The notes under the pieces are model-generated. The model had not been told where the DNA came from. It ran no database searches and saw only the letters and a list, made by a program, of their open reading frames with translations. From the NCBI GenBank assembly GCA_015058655.1, contig SVBX01000001.1, forward strand, positions 124,001 to 188,000: a stretch of 64,000 nucleotides of DNA. The letters run 5' to 3'. The DNA is from Pseudoselenomonas ruminantium. GTDB taxonomy: Bacteria > Bacillota > Negativicutes > Selenomonadales > Selenomonadaceae. Positions within the stretch are counted from its first letter, which is position 1. The number at the start of each line of letters is the position of its first letter. A program made the translations under genes and the position numbers. This document shows, one piece after another, positions 25,405 through 34,612 of the stretch.

Positions 25405-25932
25405 TTAGCTGCCGCTTGCGCCTGCGCCTATGCGGGTAACATCGCTCACCTTCACCTGATAGGTCTTTCCTGCCTCCTCTGCAATGATAGTGGGGCTGCC
25501 ATCGGAAATGCTGACTCCCGTGACCTTGCCCTCATGCTTCACGGAATTCACCTTCAGATTGCCCTCTTCATCCTGATAGCTGAATGATTCATTCCACTGG
25601 AGATCCTGCCCGATCATATGGCTGAGCTGCCCCACCAGCACGGAAGTGTCAATGTTTGACACCAGGTTGGAAACCCCCGAGAGGCCATCTGCCACATTGG
25701 TCATCTGCTCAAGGGCTGAGAACTGAGCCAGCTGTGCCAAGTATTCGCCATTATCCTGGGGATCCAGGGGATCCTGGTACTGCATCTGGGTCACCAGCAG
25801 CTGCAGGAATGCATCCTTGCCCAAAGCAGAATTGTCCTTGACCTGCTTGGCAGCCTGATCAGCTGAATATTTTTGGGCATTATAGGTAATGCCGTCCACC
25901 GTAACGGTATTAAGCGAAGTTGAATCCGACAT
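25405..25932 (-). CDS. flgD: Flagellar hook-assembly scaffold FlgD
   Basis: A 175-residue FlgD. The N-terminal export/capping region contains GKDAFLQLLVTQMQYQDPLD and ALEQMTNVADGL, both hallmarks. The short C-terminal beta domain ends in KVSDVTRIG. It caps the growing hook and is lost later. It is followed by a strong terminator rather than by flgE, the hook gene it serves. Confidence 0.96.
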   Translation of the reverse strand: MSDSTSLNTVTVDGITYNAQKYSADQAAKQVKDNSALGKDAFLQLLVTQMQYQDPLDPQDNGEYLAQLAQFSALEQMTNVADGLSGVSNLVSNIDTSVLVGQLSHMIGQDLQWNESFSYQDEEGNLKVNSVKHEGKVTGVSISDGSPTIIAEEAGKTYQVKVSDVTRIGAGASGS

Positions 25933-25946
25933 AATATCCCTCTTCT

Positions 25947-27611
25947 CTATACGCGATAATCTACCCCATCGTCAGCTGCGTTTTCCTGGCTCTGCGCCAG
26001 AGCTGCTGCAGCCAGATCATCTGCCTCCTCAGCATAATCCTCCGGCTTCCTCTCCCCGGCATACCTGCCCTGGCTTCCCTGCTGCCAGGCTTGCTGGCCC
26101 TGCCCTTGGGGCAGCTGTCCGTCTGGCAGTCCCGAGAACACCTCTACGCTGTCCACCTTGAGGCCCTGATCGTTAAGCTCCTGACGAAGCTGGACCAGGC
26201 TGTTCTCGATGATGGTGCGCACCTGCGCATTGTCACTGTGGAAGGAAGCCGTCACAGCTCCATTCTCAGTAACAGAAATCTTTAGGGTCAAGTCTCCCAG
26301 ATGCTCCGGCTTGAGGTGAATGACCATTTCCGTATCCTGGCCGCTGCGGATGAACCGTGCCTGCTCTACAATCTGTCCCGGCACTTCATAATCCGTCTGT
26401 GGCTGCAAAGGCGCCTCAGGAGTTTCAGGAGCTTCAGCAACAGCAGTTGTCATAGCCTGCTGGAAGGCATTCGCCTGCGCTGCCCCAAGGTTATGGCTTG
26501 TGGGCACCGCCTGCGCAGGAGCTTCCGCCTCCTCAGCTTCTACCAGCTGAGCAAGATTCCCCTGGGAAGATGGTTGCCCCTGTTGCTGCCTAAAAGCCGA
26601 TTCCTGCTGTGCATCCTGGCTGTGCATGACACGAAGCGGCTGTGCCATCTCTTCCGTTTCCACCACAATATTATTTCCCAGCAAAGGCTGCAGGCTTTCA
26701 TTTTGGGCGGCAGGCCTTCCTTGCTCTGACACCGCTGCTGCGTTGACGGCCGGCACTTGCACGGCCTGAACAGCTGCAGCAGGCGTTTTTATTTCGCCCT
26801 GAAGCTGCATTCCCTTATCTGCTGGCTGTTCACTGCGAAGCGTTGGATTCTGCGCCTGCTTCAGTGCCAGTCCCAAAGGATCACGCGGCTCTGCTTCTTG
26901 CAGCGGCTGTCCCACCATCATGGGATTGAAGGCCCGCTGAGGCGCTTCTGTCACCGTCCTGGCCTGCTGACCCACTCCCACTGAAACATCCTGTCTTTCC
27001 GTCAGTTGCTTGCCGCCACCAAAATCCTGGACTGCCCTTGCCAGCTGAGCCACGGGCTCTTGCCTTCCCTGAGCCTCTGCCTTCTGAGCCTCTGCCTTCT
27101 GGCTGGAAGTCAAATCTCCCGAAAGCATGGCAAGAAAATCCCTGTTCTTGACCTCTGCCTCATCGCTCTGAGGCAACAGGCTCCGCAAATTTTGCTGAGG
27201 GGCTTTTCCTTCCATCGCAAAATCAGCCGGGGGCTTTATCAAATCTCCACTTACAGGCGCTTCCTCAGTGAAATCCACCACGGCAGCCGGGGCTTCTTCT
27301 GCTGCTTCCTCAACTGCTGCTATTTCCTCAGCTGCCACCTGCTGGAGCGGCAGCGCCATAACCATCGCCAGGTGGCTCTGGGGCGCGCCATCCTTGCCGC
27401 TGCCGCCATCCCCTGTATCCTTGCCTTGTGAAGTGTTCTCCTTGCCAGTTGATGTGAGTTCTTTTTGCGCTTCCTGCTGCAAACGACCCAGCGCCTCATC
27501 AAAATTCAGCGCCGATGCATCATCTGCGCTTCCTTTCATCCCGGGCTTGCCGGTTCCCTTCACGGGCGCGGCCTGTTGTATGTTCAGAGCCATAACATTT
27601 GCATTATTCAT
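25947..27611 (-). CDS. fliK: Flagellar hook-length control protein FliK
   Basis: A 554-residue FliK. The first 400 residues are low in conserved pattern and rich in Gln, Ala and Glu, as expected for the molecular ruler. The C-terminal Flg_hook domain (about 430-515) has MVIHLKPEHLGDLTLKIS and LRQELNDQGLKVDSVEVFSG. The C-terminal tail is Gln/Gly rich. It measures the hook and triggers the FlhB switch. ATG 27611 follows GAGAGGAGGTGTGAG. It starts a unit after the hairpin at 27644-27687. Confidence 0.93.
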   Translation of the reverse strand: MNNANVMALNIQQAAPVKGTGKPGMKGSADDASALNFDEALGRLQQEAQKELTSTGKENTSQGKDTGDGGSGKDGAPQSHLAMVMALPLQQVAAEEIAAVEEAAEEAPAAVVDFTEEAPVSGDLIKPPADFAMEGKAPQQNLRSLLPQSDEAEVKNRDFLAMLSGDLTSSQKAEAQKAEAQGRQEPVAQLARAVQDFGGGKQLTERQDVSVGVGQQARTVTEAPQRAFNPMMVGQPLQEAEPRDPLGLALKQAQNPTLRSEQPADKGMQLQGEIKTPAAAVQAVQVPAVNAAAVSEQGRPAAQNESLQPLLGNNIVVETEEMAQPLRVMHSQDAQQESAFRQQQGQPSSQGNLAQLVEAEEAEAPAQAVPTSHNLGAAQANAFQQAMTTAVAEAPETPEAPLQPQTDYEVPGQIVEQARFIRSGQDTEMVIHLKPEHLGDLTLKISVTENGAVTASFHSDNAQVRTIIENSLVQLRQELNDQGLKVDSVEVFSGLPDGQLPQGQGQQAWQQGSQGRYAGERKPEDYAEEADDLAAAALAQSQENAADDGVDYRV

Positions 27612-27643
27612 CCGGCTCACACCTCCTCTCAAGTTATGTATCG

Positions 27644-27687
27644 AAAAAAAGGACGGATTCCTTAAGCTGAAATTGGAATCTGTCCCC
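27644..27687. terminator. Bidirectional terminator-like hairpin between motE-like gene and fliK
   Basis: GGACGGATTCC and GGAATCTGTCC pair with one mismatch across a 13-nt loop. A T7 run follows on the minus strand and a T6 run after GTCCCCG on the plus strand. It lies within the flagellar operon, in the 95 nt between two co-directional genes. Confidence 0.75.
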
Positions 27688-27706
27688 GTTTTTTGTCATT
27701 TCTTTT

Positions 27707-28318
27707 TCATTCTGCCTTTGCGGCAGCGCCCTCACCTTGCCGGACTTCTCCCTGCTCCTGTTTCTCAATGTCCGCAGCCGTCTGAAGTTTCTTCTTGGTA
27801 CCCTCGTAGATGATCTGCGTAAGGCGGGCAGCCTTGGCCGGCTCGAATTCCGACAGAACCTTCGATGCAGTACCCTCGTCCATTTTCTGCAATATGGTTA
27901 CGGCCAGATCATCATCCAGGGCATCCATGGCTTCCGCTGCATCCTTGGGTTTCATGCCATTGTAAAGGCGAGCCAGCTTGGACACGCGCTTTTTCTCGGC
28001 AGCTTCCCTTTCCTTCATCTGCTCTTCGATTTCCTTTTTGGTCAGGGTCAGCTTCTTGGATTGCTTCTTATCGTCAGTCTTTGGCTTCACATCCTCCAAA
28101 GGCTTCTCATCCATCTCCTCCTGCTGCGGAGCAGGCTTCACGAAATACTGTCCCACCACAGGCAGATTATAGAGTCCCAGTTTCTCATTCATCTCTGCCG
28201 TATCAAAGATGCGCAGATACACCCCCAGGGCGAAACCGCCTATGACCAGCACCAGGAGAAGAAACAGCATAAGGATGATTTTGAAGATTTTCTTTCCCCC
28301 GCCTTTTTTCTCTGCCAT
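27707..28318 (-). CDS. MotE/YlxF-like membrane protein with MgtE-N-type domain
   Basis: A 203-residue protein. It has a lysine-rich N-terminus, one membrane helix (about 11-33), a charged helical stretch (about 75-115) and a C-terminal domain with LYNGMKPKDAAEAMDALDDD, VTILQKMDEGTASKVLSEF, like the MgtE N-terminal fold found in MotE/YlxF proteins. In Bacillus ylxF sits between fliJ and fliK, the same location apart from the inserted transglycosylase gene. It may help stators or assembly; the function is inferred. Confidence 0.8.
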   Translation of the reverse strand: MAEKKGGGKKIFKIILMLFLLLVLVIGGFALGVYLRIFDTAEMNEKLGLYNLPVVGQYFVKPAPQQEEMDEKPLEDVKPKTDDKKQSKKLTLTKKEIEEQMKEREAAEKKRVSKLARLYNGMKPKDAAEAMDALDDDLAVTILQKMDEGTASKVLSEFEPAKAARLTQIIYEGTKKKLQTAADIEKQEQGEVRQGEGAAAKAE

Positions 28319-28351
28319 CTTATCTCCTGCCTTCGTCTATCGTATTTTCCC

Positions 28352-29014
28352 TTATTGATACAAATCAAGGACCTTGTCCACATAGCTCTGAGTTTCCGGA
28401 TAGGGTGGAATCCCACCATATTTCTTCACAGCATTAGGCCCGGCGTTATAGGCTGCCACAGCCTTTTTCACATCGCCGCCGAAACTGTCCAGCATCTGAC
28501 GAAGATACTTGGCTCCGCCCTCGATGTTCTGCTGCTTGTCATAGGGATTCACGCCCAAGGAAGCCGCCGTATCAGGCATCAGCTGCATAACCCCGATAGC
28601 ACCTGCAGGAGACTGCGCTCCCTGGTTGCCGCCTGACTCCACTTCAGCCACAGCTGAGACCAGCTTGGGATCCACCTGGTACTTATCCGAGGCTTCCTTC
28701 ACCAGCTGGCTCAAAGACGCATCTGACAGCAAGGTTCCCTCGCCTTTGGTATGAGGCGCATAACCTGCAATCCTGACCTCCCTGGGAGCCTTTGCTTCCT
28801 GAGTTTGATCGCCCGTCTTCCCTGAGGCCGCTTCCACCGCTGCCCCGGCTGCCTCAGCCGGAAGTGCCTTCTCCTTATCTCCCTTATGCATCGCCTTGTT
28901 CAGCATACTGTCAAAATCCATTCCTGGTACGCCGCCGGGAATGCCGAATTGCTCCTGGATGGCCGCTATGCGTGCCTGTATATGCCTTACGCCAGACAAA
29001 TCAATAGATGTCAT
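28352..29014 (-). CDS. Lytic transglycosylase (SLT domain) in flagellar operon
   Basis: A 220-residue protein. The N-terminal 95 residues are variable and rich in Ala/Glu. The C-terminal SLT domain (about 100-220) has the catalytic Glu in AVAEVESGGNQ, then GAIGVMQLMPDTAASLGV, AKYLRQML and AYNAGPNAVKKYGG. It should cut peptidoglycan to let the rod pass, replacing the muramidase half of FlgJ. No signal peptide is seen, so export through the flagellar apparatus is likely. It overlaps the fliJ stop by a few bases. Confidence 0.9.
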   Translation of the reverse strand: MTSIDLSGVRHIQARIAAIQEQFGIPGGVPGMDFDSMLNKAMHKGDKEKALPAEAAGAAVEAASGKTGDQTQEAKAPREVRIAGYAPHTKGEGTLLSDASLSQLVKEASDKYQVDPKLVSAVAEVESGGNQGAQSPAGAIGVMQLMPDTAASLGVNPYDKQQNIEGGAKYLRQMLDSFGGDVKKAVAAYNAGPNAVKKYGGIPPYPETQSYVDKVLDLYQ

Positions 29015-29475
29015 GAAGCTGTCTCCCTTCTGGCTCTCATGGTGAGCTGCAGGCCCAGTTCGTCGAGGAATTTCTGTTCCTCGAACATCACCTGCTCATT
29101 GTATTCCCGCAAGCGTTTTTCCTTGAGCTGCTCTATGCTCTTCAAGTAGGTCATGACCTCCATGAGCGCTTTCAGCTTTTTTTGCCTCTCCCCTTTGGTC
29201 TGGAGAATGATCCCATGCTGGATCTCTATCTGCTCCCGCTTCCAAGCGAAGAAGCGATTGAAGCTCATAAGCCTGCCCACGGTGACTCTGGTACCCTCCC
29301 TTGAGAGTGTCTCATAATCCCGCTGACCTTGCTCCATCTCATTGATGAGAAGCTGCAGCTGCTCTTTCTGTTCCTCCAGCCTCCTGGAAACCTCAGCGAA
29401 TTTTACTTCTGCATCTTCTTTTTTCATGCGGGTGACCTTCAGCAATGTTTCCAGCTGGAATTTGAACTTTTTCAT
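29011..29475 (-). CDS. fliJ: Flagellar export protein FliJ
   Basis: A 154-residue, almost wholly coiled-coil protein beginning MKKFKFQLETLLKVTRMKKEDAE, the normal FliJ start. FliJ forms the stalk of the FliI ATPase and links it to FlhA. It follows fliI by 6 nt. Confidence 0.93.
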   Translation of the reverse strand: MKKFKFQLETLLKVTRMKKEDAEVKFAEVSRRLEEQKEQLQLLINEMEQGQRDYETLSREGTRVTVGRLMSFNRFFAWKREQIEIQHGIILQTKGERQKKLKALMEVMTYLKSIEQLKEKRLREYNEQVMFEEQKFLDELGLQLTMRARRETAS

Positions 29476-29481
29476 TTCACA

Positions 29482-30819
29482 TCACCCTGAAATGCCTGTG
29501 AGTTTCTGCTCCGTAGTCTCAAAAGAGTCGACTTCGAATATGCCCTGGCAGAGGAAGTCGTTGATACTGTCTATTTTCTGCACAGCCTCGTCAATCTTCT
29601 TGCTTGACCCTTTCACATAAGCTCCTATATGGATAAGGTCCTCCGCCTCTTTGTACACCGCCATGAGCTGCCGCATTGATTGGGCAGCCTTCAGATGCCT
29701 TTCTTCCACCACTTCATTCATGACACGGCTGACGCTGGACAGAATATCTATGGCCGGGAAATGATTTTGGGCAGCTATAGCGCGGGAAAGCACTATGTGT
29801 CCGTCCAGAATGCTTCGCACAGCATCGGCGATAGGTTCATTCATGTCATCGCCATCCACCAGCACTGTATAGATACCGGTGATGGAGCCTTTATCGCTGG
29901 TGCCTGCCCTCTCCAGCAATCTTGGCAGCAAGGCAAACACCGAAGGGGTATAGCCACGGGTAGCCGGCGGCTCCCCGATGGTCAAGCCCACCTCGCGCTG
30001 GGCCATGGCGAAGCGGGTGACAGAATCCATCATGAGAATGACTTTATGCCCCTGGTCCCGAAAATACTCCGCTATGGCTGTAGCGGTCATAGCCCCCTTG
30101 ATGCGCACGAGAGCCGGCGTATCGGAGGTGGCTACCACCACCACCGAGCGCTTGAGCCCCTCTTCCCCCAAATCCCTTTCAATGAAGTCACGCACCTCGC
30201 GGCCACGCTCCCCCACCAGGGCAATGACGCTGATGTCTGCCTCCGTATTCCTGGCAATCATGGAAAGAAGGGTGGACTTGCCCACCCCGGAACCTGCCAT
30301 GATGCCAATGCGCTGCCCCTCTCCCATGGTGATAAGGCCATCTATGGCCCGCACCCCTACATAAAGGCTGTCCTTGATGCGGGGACGAGTGAGGGGAGGT
30401 GGCGGAGGCGCCTGCAAAGGATATTCTTCCTTCATCAGGAGAGGCCCTTTGCCGTCCATGGGATTGCCCAAGCCATCCAGCACCCGGCCCAAAAGCTCTG
30501 GGCCTACCTTCACCTGCAGCATCTTCTGAGCAGACACCACTTCGCACCCAGGGCCTATGCCCTGCATCTCTCCGACAGGCATGAGCATGACATAGCCTTC
30601 CCTGAATCCCACAACTTCGGCAGGAATAGGCGGCACATTGGGGAAGTGGGAGCTGACATAGCAAAGCTCGCCCACACTGACCGTAGGTCCCTGTGACTCA
30701 ATGACCAAGCCAATGACCTGAGTCACCTTGCCAGTGAGCTTCATGCTGTGGCAACCAGCTATGGCATCCTTGAATTTGTCAATATTAAGCTGCATCGGTC
30801 CGTCAAAATATCCAGACAT
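29482..30819 (-). CDS. fliI: Flagellum-specific ATPase FliI
   Basis: A 445-residue FliI of the F1-ATPase beta type. Walker A is GSGVGKST, followed by ALVGERGREVRDFI and the Walker B region VILMMDSVTRFAMAQREVGL. The family signature GEPPATRGYTPSVFALLPRL is intact. It drives export with FliH and FliJ. The ATG at 30819 is 8 nt after the fliH stop. Confidence 0.97.
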   Translation of the reverse strand: MSGYFDGPMQLNIDKFKDAIAGCHSMKLTGKVTQVIGLVIESQGPTVSVGELCYVSSHFPNVPPIPAEVVGFREGYVMLMPVGEMQGIGPGCEVVSAQKMLQVKVGPELLGRVLDGLGNPMDGKGPLLMKEEYPLQAPPPPPLTRPRIKDSLYVGVRAIDGLITMGEGQRIGIMAGSGVGKSTLLSMIARNTEADISVIALVGERGREVRDFIERDLGEEGLKRSVVVVATSDTPALVRIKGAMTATAIAEYFRDQGHKVILMMDSVTRFAMAQREVGLTIGEPPATRGYTPSVFALLPRLLERAGTSDKGSITGIYTVLVDGDDMNEPIADAVRSILDGHIVLSRAIAAQNHFPAIDILSSVSRVMNEVVEERHLKAAQSMRQLMAVYKEAEDLIHIGAYVKGSSKKIDEAVQKIDSINDFLCQGIFEVDSFETTEQKLTGISG

Positions 30820-30829
30820 AACAGTTCCC

Positions 30830-31621
30830 TTACATCATTACATCCAAAACCGCCTGCTTTATGAGCTCTATTTGCGTAGCAAGCCTTGCATCGACGCTGC
30901 CATTGGGAGTTTCTATCAGGCAGTCCCCCGGCTTCAACGCCTCATCTGCGTGTATTTCCAGCACTGCATCCCCGGCTGAAAGGATCTGGCGCAGCTCGTC
31001 CCTGGCCATCAGCACGAAATCATATGCATCGGGAGGGACGCTCACGACCAGTTTTTTCTGGTCGCAAACCTTCAAGATAGCTTCCTTGACCAAAGGCAGC
31101 ACCACCTGCGGCACATCTATGAAATGCTGAGGCAGCACTTTTTCCACTACCTCCATAGCTATAGCTACTACATCATTCTCTGCCTTCTGCAGATAATCAA
31201 GGGTTGCCTCTTCTGCATCATGCATGGTTTTCTCTGCCAGAGCGCTTGCCTGATTTATCTCCTCTTGCAGTTTGCTGCGGATTTCCTTCTCTCCGTCCTC
31301 ACGCCCCTGGCGCAAGCCTTCTTCATACCCTTTGGTACGGGCTTCCTCCTTCTGCGCCTCTATCTCCGCTTTGGCTTTTTCCAGCAAGCGGTTATATTCG
31401 GCCTGGCCTTCCTGCTTGAGGAGGTCCGCATTCTTTTCGGCCTCTTGCAAAAGTTCCTCTGCCCGCTTTTCTTTCCGGGCAATCTCCTCCATCAGACGGG
31501 AGACAGCCTCCTCGTCCACTTCCGGCTCCGCTTCCGCCTCCTGAGGCTTCCTGGTAGCCGCTGGCGCTTCGATGGAGCGAGGAGTCTCCTGCCACTGCGC
31601 GTACTTGATAACCTTAGACAA
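30830..31621 (-). CDS. fliH: Flagellar export ATPase regulator FliH
   Basis: A 263-residue FliH. A long Glu/Lys/Ala coiled coil (about 30-140) leads to a C-terminal domain (about 140-263) with VVEKVLPQHFIDVP and PGDCLIETPNGSVDARLATQIE, the FliH/V-ATPase E-like signature. It tethers FliI. Its start overlaps the fliG stop by 8 nt. Confidence 0.94.
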   Translation of the reverse strand: MSKVIKYAQWQETPRSIEAPAATRKPQEAEAEPEVDEEAVSRLMEEIARKEKRAEELLQEAEKNADLLKQEGQAEYNRLLEKAKAEIEAQKEEARTKGYEEGLRQGREDGEKEIRSKLQEEINQASALAEKTMHDAEEATLDYLQKAENDVVAIAMEVVEKVLPQHFIDVPQVVLPLVKEAILKVCDQKKLVVSVPPDAYDFVLMARDELRQILSAGDAVLEIHADEALKPGDCLIETPNGSVDARLATQIELIKQAVLDVMM

Positions 31622-32639
31622 TCATCTCGTCTCCCTGTCCGCGGGAAACCACAATCTCGCCCTTGTCCTCCAGCGCCCTGATGACATTGACGACCTTTTG
31701 CTGTGCTTCCTCCACATCCCTGATCTTCACAGGGCCCATGAATTCCAATTCCTCACGCAGCATATCTGCCGCACGCTTGGACATATTCCTGTAGACCTTA
31801 TCTGCCACCTCGGACTGAGTGCCCTTGAGAGCCAGGGAAAGGTCCTTGGTGTCCACATCTCTGAGCACCCTCTGCAGGGAACGATCGTCCAGCTGGACGA
31901 TATCCTCGAACACGAACATGAGTCGCTTGATCTCCTCTGCCAGTTCCGGATTGTCCACCTCCAAGGTCTCGATGATGGACTTCTCTGTGGTGCGGTCCAC
32001 CCGGTTGAGGACTTCCACGATGGCCTTGACACCGCCAGCAGTGGTGAAGTCCTGAGTAACCATAGCCGAAAGCTTGCGCTCCAGCACACGCTCCACATCC
32101 CTGACAATATCCGGAGAAGTACGGTCCATGACAGCAATGCGCTTCGCCACATCCGCCTGAGACTCAGGTGGCAGAGAACCAAGTATGGTACTGGCCTGAT
32201 CAGGCTCCAGATATGCCATGATAAGGGCAATGGTCTGTGGATGCTCATTCTGAATGAAAGTCATGAGCTGGGATGGGTCCGTCTTCCTAAGAAAATCGAA
32301 GGGACGCACCTGCAGGCTGGTAGTGAGCCTGTTGATGATGTCCATGGCCTTGTCGGCCCCCAGGGCCTTCTCCAGCACATTCTGGGCATATTCCAGACCG
32401 CCGCTGGAGATATAATCGCGAGCCATGGCCATCTGATAGAACTCACTGATGACCGCAGCCTTCTGTTCCGCGCTGACCTGCTTATGATTGGCGATCTCCA
32501 GGGTAATCCTTTCGATTTCCTCATCATCCATATGCTGGAACAGCTTGGCCGAGTACTCCGGCCCCAGCGCTATAAACAATATGGCGGCCTTCTCTTGTGG
32601 TGTGAGTTCGCCTTCATCGTCGCCATACATATCAGCCAT
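31614..32639 (-). CDS. fliG: Flagellar motor switch protein FliG
   Basis: A 341-residue FliG. N-terminal: KAAILFIALGPEYSAKLFQHMDD (FliF contact). Middle: NEHPQTIALIMAYLEPDQAS with the EHPQ motif. C-terminal: the charged torque helix around LMFVFEDIVQLDDRSLQRVLRDVD. It is the rotor torque subunit. A very long open frame on the opposite strand here is only a shadow. Confidence 0.98.
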   Translation of the reverse strand: MADMYGDDEGELTPQEKAAILFIALGPEYSAKLFQHMDDEEIERITLEIANHKQVSAEQKAAVISEFYQMAMARDYISSGGLEYAQNVLEKALGADKAMDIINRLTTSLQVRPFDFLRKTDPSQLMTFIQNEHPQTIALIMAYLEPDQASTILGSLPPESQADVAKRIAVMDRTSPDIVRDVERVLERKLSAMVTQDFTTAGGVKAIVEVLNRVDRTTEKSIIETLEVDNPELAEEIKRLMFVFEDIVQLDDRSLQRVLRDVDTKDLSLALKGTQSEVADKVYRNMSKRAADMLREELEFMGPVKIRDVEEAQQKVVNVIRALEDKGEIVVSRGQGDEMIV

Positions 32640-32645
32640 AAGCCA

Positions 32646-34235
32646 TCATTCCTCCGCAAGCCAAGTCTTGATGAGCATAGCAACCTCCGCCGGCTTCTGG
32701 TCGATAAGCTGCTGCAGCGTCTGCTTCTCGCTGAGCTGCCTCTGCTCCTCTTCTGTAAGTTCCTCTTCTTCGATCTCTCCAGCTTCCACCAGTGCCGCCC
32801 TTTCTGCAGCGATTCTCTGCTCCTCTTCTTCCTGAGCGATGCGGGCAGCTTCTGCAGCTGCTGCCTCCTCCTGCAGTCTCTTGCGACGCCGCATGTAAAG
32901 GGCAAAGGCAATGAGCGCGATGATGAGGAGAGGAATGCCCACCTGCATGTAGAAAATGCGATCCTGGCGATCCTTCTCCGCCTGCTCTGCAGCCGCTCTC
33001 CTGTCTGCAGCCTCGGTGCTGAAGGGCAACGGCTCTACGGAAATGGTATCACCTCGCTCGGAGTTGATGCCGGCCGCGCTGGACACGCTCCTCATGATGC
33101 TTTCCTGCTGGGTGGCATTGATGCTGTCATTGACCAGCACAGCCACCGTCAGGCGCTTGATGGAGCCGGGAGAAGCTACTGTGCGCTGCTTCTCTTCGTT
33201 TATCTCGTAGTTTTTAGTGGATTCCTTCTTCTCATAGTTGGCATTGGCTGTGCCTTCCTGAGCTACATAGCCCGGCACATTAGACTCAACGCCTGCAGGG
33301 CCGCCCGGATTATTCGAAGTGCCCTCGTATGTCTCATTGATATCCTGCTGGCTGCGGATAATGCCGGACTCATCCACCACAGGAGTGAAAGTCTGGCGAT
33401 CCGTCTGGCGGTCATCGAAATCAAGCTCCACGCTTACCCTGGCAAAGGCCCTGCCCTCACCCAGGGACTGATCCAGCAGGCTCTGGACATTCTTCTGAAT
33501 GTTGTCCTGGACCTTCCTGGTCATTTCCAGCTGGGTCATGGTCTTCTGCTTGACATTCTGCTCATCATCTTCATCAGGGTCATTGAGTATCTGCCCAGTA
33601 TCATCCACGATGGTGATATTTTCAGGCTGAAGTCCCTGAATGCTGTGGGCAGTCAAATTCACGATGCCCTTGATTTCCTTCTTGGAAAGCTCCATGTTGG
33701 GACGAAGGCGCAGCATTATGGACGCCGTAGCAGGCTTCTCGTTCTTCTTGTAAAGGCTGTCCTCCGGCAGGACTATATGCACCCTGGCCTTCTCTACAGC
33801 CGCTATCTGCTCGATAGTGCGGGTCAGCTCTCCCTGAAGTGCCTGGAGATAATTTACCTTGTTCTGGAACTCCGTGACACCTAGCTTGCTGTCATCAAAG
33901 ATCTCAAAACCTTTCTGTCCCCGTGGAAGTCCCTGGGTAGACAAGTCGAGCCTGGCATCATGCACATTCTTGGATGGCACCAATATATTGGTCCCCAGCT
34001 TCGTCTCCTGTATTTCGTATTCTATTTTGCTTTCTTTAAGCTTTGCTGCCACCTCGCCGGCATCCTTAGTCTCCATCCCCGTAAAAAGAGGTACCATATC
34101 CGGCTTGCTGCCATACCAAAAACTAATGCCCAGTATGACAAGGAGGAGAGCCAAAGCGGATCCTAACATGATATAACGCTGTCTTTTGGTAAACTTCTCC
34201 CACAGCGCCAGATACCGCTCTTTCCAATCTCCCAT
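32646..34235 (-). CDS. fliF: Flagellar MS-ring protein FliF
   Basis: A 529-residue FliF. Membrane helices lie near 22-42 and 440-462. Between them the YscJ/FliF ring domains have PSKNVHDARLDLSTQGLPRG and AVEKARVHIVLPEDSLY. A Ser/Gly-rich middle segment precedes the second helix, and the C-terminal tail that binds FliG ends LIKTWLAEE. It is the base on which the flagellum is built. Confidence 0.97.
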   Translation of the reverse strand: MGDWKERYLALWEKFTKRQRYIMLGSALALLLVILGISFWYGSKPDMVPLFTGMETKDAGEVAAKLKESKIEYEIQETKLGTNILVPSKNVHDARLDLSTQGLPRGQKGFEIFDDSKLGVTEFQNKVNYLQALQGELTRTIEQIAAVEKARVHIVLPEDSLYKKNEKPATASIMLRLRPNMELSKKEIKGIVNLTAHSIQGLQPENITIVDDTGQILNDPDEDDEQNVKQKTMTQLEMTRKVQDNIQKNVQSLLDQSLGEGRAFARVSVELDFDDRQTDRQTFTPVVDESGIIRSQQDINETYEGTSNNPGGPAGVESNVPGYVAQEGTANANYEKKESTKNYEINEEKQRTVASPGSIKRLTVAVLVNDSINATQQESIMRSVSSAAGINSERGDTISVEPLPFSTEAADRRAAAEQAEKDRQDRIFYMQVGIPLLIIALIAFALYMRRRKRLQEEAAAAEAARIAQEEEEQRIAAERAALVEAGEIEEEELTEEEQRQLSEKQTLQQLIDQKPAEVAMLIKTWLAEE

Positions 34236-34276
34236 GGTCTCAATCCCTTCGCGTCATCATTTAAGCCCGATCAATA

Positions 34277-34579
34277 TCAAACCTGCATGCGCATGATTTC
34301 CTGATAGGCCTGCGTTGCCCTGTTTCGCAGCTGCAAGGTCAGCTGTAAGGCAAGCTCAGCTTTCTGGGACGCTACTACAACCTGCGATATATCTTCTACC
34401 CTGCCGGCAGCCAGAAGGGCATTCTGACGGTCCGATTCATTCTGCAGGGCATTCACTTCTTTCAAAGCACCTTTCAGGTATTCGGCAAAATCCTTCGTTT
34501 CCTCCGGCTTTTCCGTCTCACCCAAATGGCTGGTGGCGCGCATGCTCACCGGAGTCATCTGCAAGGGTGCTAACTCCAT
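34277..34579 (-). CDS. fliE: MS ring-rod junction protein FliE
   Basis: A 100-residue FliE of normal size. The C-terminal helical half has VASQKAELALQLTLQLRNRATQAYQEIMRMQV, typical of the family. It joins the MS ring to the rod and is exported first. It lies between flgC and fliF as usual. Confidence 0.95.
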   Translation of the reverse strand: MELAPLQMTPVSMRATSHLGETEKPEETKDFAEYLKGALKEVNALQNESDRQNALLAAGRVEDISQVVVASQKAELALQLTLQLRNRATQAYQEIMRMQV

Positions 34580-34612
34580 GACTATCCCCTCCCCAAGCCT
34601 GACTATCTCTCA

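Noticed and set aside
31572..33884. 770-codon open frame antisense to fliH, fliG and fliF
   Set aside because: It is a codon-use shadow: the minus-strand genes are certain. The antisense frame shows no domain, and its His/Leu-rich composition is typical of such mirrors.
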